This document shows positions 62,927 to 64,000 of a stretch of 64,000 nt of DNA, piece by piece. Both the position numbers and the translations under genes were made by a program. The notes under the pieces are model-generated. The model was not told the origin of the DNA. It saw only the letters and a list, made by a program, of their open reading frames with translations, and searched no databases. The stretch comes from CAYLRU01 sp964386565 (GTDB lineage Bacteria; Desulfobacterota; Desulfobacteria; Desulfobacterales; UBA5616). The DNA is taken from the NCBI GenBank assembly GCA_964386565.1, contig CAYLRU010000001.1, forward strand, positions 62,001 to 126,000. The letters are read 5' to 3'. Positions within the stretch are counted from its first letter, which is position 1, and each line of letters begins with the position of its first letter.

Positions 62927-63871
62927 ATGAAAAAAAAATTTGTAAAAGACATTAAGGTCGGTGATTCTGTGGCTGATATCTTCGTGCTGGCGGAGAAAAT
63001 CCTGTCACAGAAAAAAGACGGCAACAATTATCTCAATGTGACGCTTTCGGACAAGACCGGTTCTTTAAAAGGCGTTATGTGGGATCATGTGGATGAAATC
63101 GCACAAAAAATTTCATCAGGAGATTTTGTCAAAATAACGGGGACCGTTTCCGAATACAGGGGTATTTCCCAACTGGTGATAAAAAGCCTGGCACCATATA
63201 ATGACGGAGAATTGAATCCGGCGGATTTTTTGCCGGCCACATCCCGGGATGTGGACAATATGTTCAAACGACTTGTACAGATGTCGGGCACTTTTTCAAA
63301 TTCCCATTTGAAATCGCTGCTGGCGGCTTTTTTTAAGGATGCCGACTTTGTAAAAAGATTTAAAACCGCGCCGGCTGCCAAAAAAATGCACCACGCCTAC
63401 CTGGGAGGACTGCTGGAACACACCTTGTCCATGGCGATTTTGGCTGAAAAAATTGCCGGTCATTACAGCAGCATCGACCGGGAGTTGTTAATTACCGGGG
63501 CTGTTTTACACGATATCGGGAAAACCAGGGAATTAACCTATTCAACGGCCATTGATTATTCAGACGAAGGGCGGTTTTTAAGCCATATCGTCATCGGCGT
63601 CCTCATGGTCAGGGAAAAAATTGAATCCTTAGCGGATTTCCCAAAGGAAACCGAGCATCTTATCGAACACATGATCGTCAGCCACCATGGTTCCCGGGAA
63701 TTCGGGTCGCCGGAACCCCCGAAAACCATTGAAGCGGTGCTGCTGAATTATATCGATGAAATCGACGCCAGGGTAAACGGTATTCGGGAATTTGTGGCGT
63801 CCGAGGATTCAGGGGAAAACTGGACGTCCTACCACCGGTTGCTGGAACGGCATTTTTATGCAAAAAAATAA
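62927..63871 (+). CDS. OB-fold and HD-domain protein (YhaM-like 3'-5' exoribonuclease)
   Basis: 314 residues. The N-terminal OB-fold (about 10-100, LNVTLSDKTGSLKGVMWD) and the C-terminal HD phosphohydrolase domain (MHHAYLGGLLEHTLSMA, then GAVLHDIGKTREL, and HMIVSHHG) match YhaM, a 3'-5' exoribonuclease of Firmicutes. Here it is in a Gram-negative between surE and tmk. Activity on RNA is inferred from the layout. The Shine-Dalgarno is weak (GACAGG). Confidence 0.85.
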   Translation: MKKKFVKDIKVGDSVADIFVLAEKILSQKKDGNNYLNVTLSDKTGSLKGVMWDHVDEIAQKISSGDFVKITGTVSEYRGISQLVIKSLAPYNDGELNPADFLPATSRDVDNMFKRLVQMSGTFSNSHLKSLLAAFFKDADFVKRFKTAPAAKKMHHAYLGGLLEHTLSMAILAEKIAGHYSSIDRELLITGAVLHDIGKTRELTYSTAIDYSDEGRFLSHIVIGVLMVREKIESLADFPKETEHLIEHMIVSHHGSREFGSPEPPKTIEAVLLNYIDEIDARVNGIREFVASEDSGENWTSYHRLLERHFYAKK

Positions 63872-63944
63872 TGTTGTATGAAGGGAAACACCGCAGCGAC
63901 ACGTTAACGCAAGCTTACACAAGGCGGGAAAGTCGGAAAACAAC

Positions 63945-64000
63945 ATGTTTATTACGCTTGAAGGCATCGAGGGGTCGGGGAAAAGCACCCAGGTGAGGCA
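63945..64000 (+). CDS. tmk: Thymidylate kinase, N-terminal fragment (cut by window edge)
   Basis: Only the first 18 codons are present: MFITLEGIEGSGKSTQVR, the P-loop region of thymidylate kinase, which phosphorylates dTMP to dTDP. It begins 73 bases after the YhaM-like gene. The distance to the thyA homologue is over 55 kb. Confidence 0.9.
   Translation, partial: MFITLEGIEGSGKSTQVR

Noticed and set aside
61798..63944. Shared AGTCGGAAAACAAC at 61798-61811 and 63931-63944
   Set aside because: A 14-base match is expected by chance in a 64-kb window and has no matching context.

Overview
The window reads as chromosomal DNA of a Gram-negative, anaerobic sulfate reducer of the Desulfobacterota, most likely Desulfobacterales. 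The main evidence is a complete menaquinone reductase (Qrc) cluster, haem-maturation system II (ResB/CcsA) beside it, an outer-membrane LPS assembly protein (LptD), and the general style of the housekeeping genes. GC looks moderate; I did not compute it. No insertion sequence, integrase, phage module or CRISPR array was found. Two genes are cut by the window edges: an HtrA-type protease at the left and thymidylate kinase at the right.

Layout. 0-6 kb: HtrA tail, then a leftward TetR / membrane-fusion / RND efflux operon ending in a small PII-like protein. 6-13 kb: asnS, then leftward dnaN-gyrB with an archaeal-type thymidylate synthase, preceded by an RdgC-like protein split in two by an in-frame stop. 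13-21.5 kb: a SEC-C methionine aminopeptidase, trpB2 behind a probable tryptophan attenuator with a Trp-Trp-Trp leader peptide, moaA, comEC and murA. 21.5-29.4 kb: leftward resB-ccsA and qrcABCD plus a 52-residue protein. 29.4-34.6 kb: rightward Gld-type ABC operon. 34.7-43.2 kb: M16 protease, histone-H1-like protein, UvrD-type helicase, zinc-ribbon membrane protein, PpiD-like chaperone. 43.4-46 kb: tRNA-Ala(GGC) followed by three accessory genes (ATC-hydrolase-like with an internal duplication, DUF169, SnoaL-like). 46-59.3 kb: a long leftward run: nusG paralog, HU/IHF, holB, PSP1 protein, metG, transpeptidase, DegT aminotransferase, a 1254-residue GlmS-like protein, recD2. 59.4-64 kb: lptD leftward, then surE, a YhaM-like HD protein and tmk rightward.

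How the genes work together. ResB/CcsA would attach haem to QrcA; Qrc passes electrons from periplasmic cytochromes to menaquinone. MurA, the transpeptidase, LptD and the PpiD-like chaperone serve the envelope. dnaN, gyrB, holB, HU, RecD2, UvrD-like helicase and RdgC serve replication and repair. The most unusual items are the trpB2 leader, the enlarged GlmS-like protein coupled to a DegT enzyme and a transpeptidase, the split RdgC, the hidden small protein of the qrc operon and the internally duplicated ATC-hydrolase-like protein.

Limits: all assignments come from reading motifs and gene order by eye. RNA folds were drawn by hand and no database was searched.
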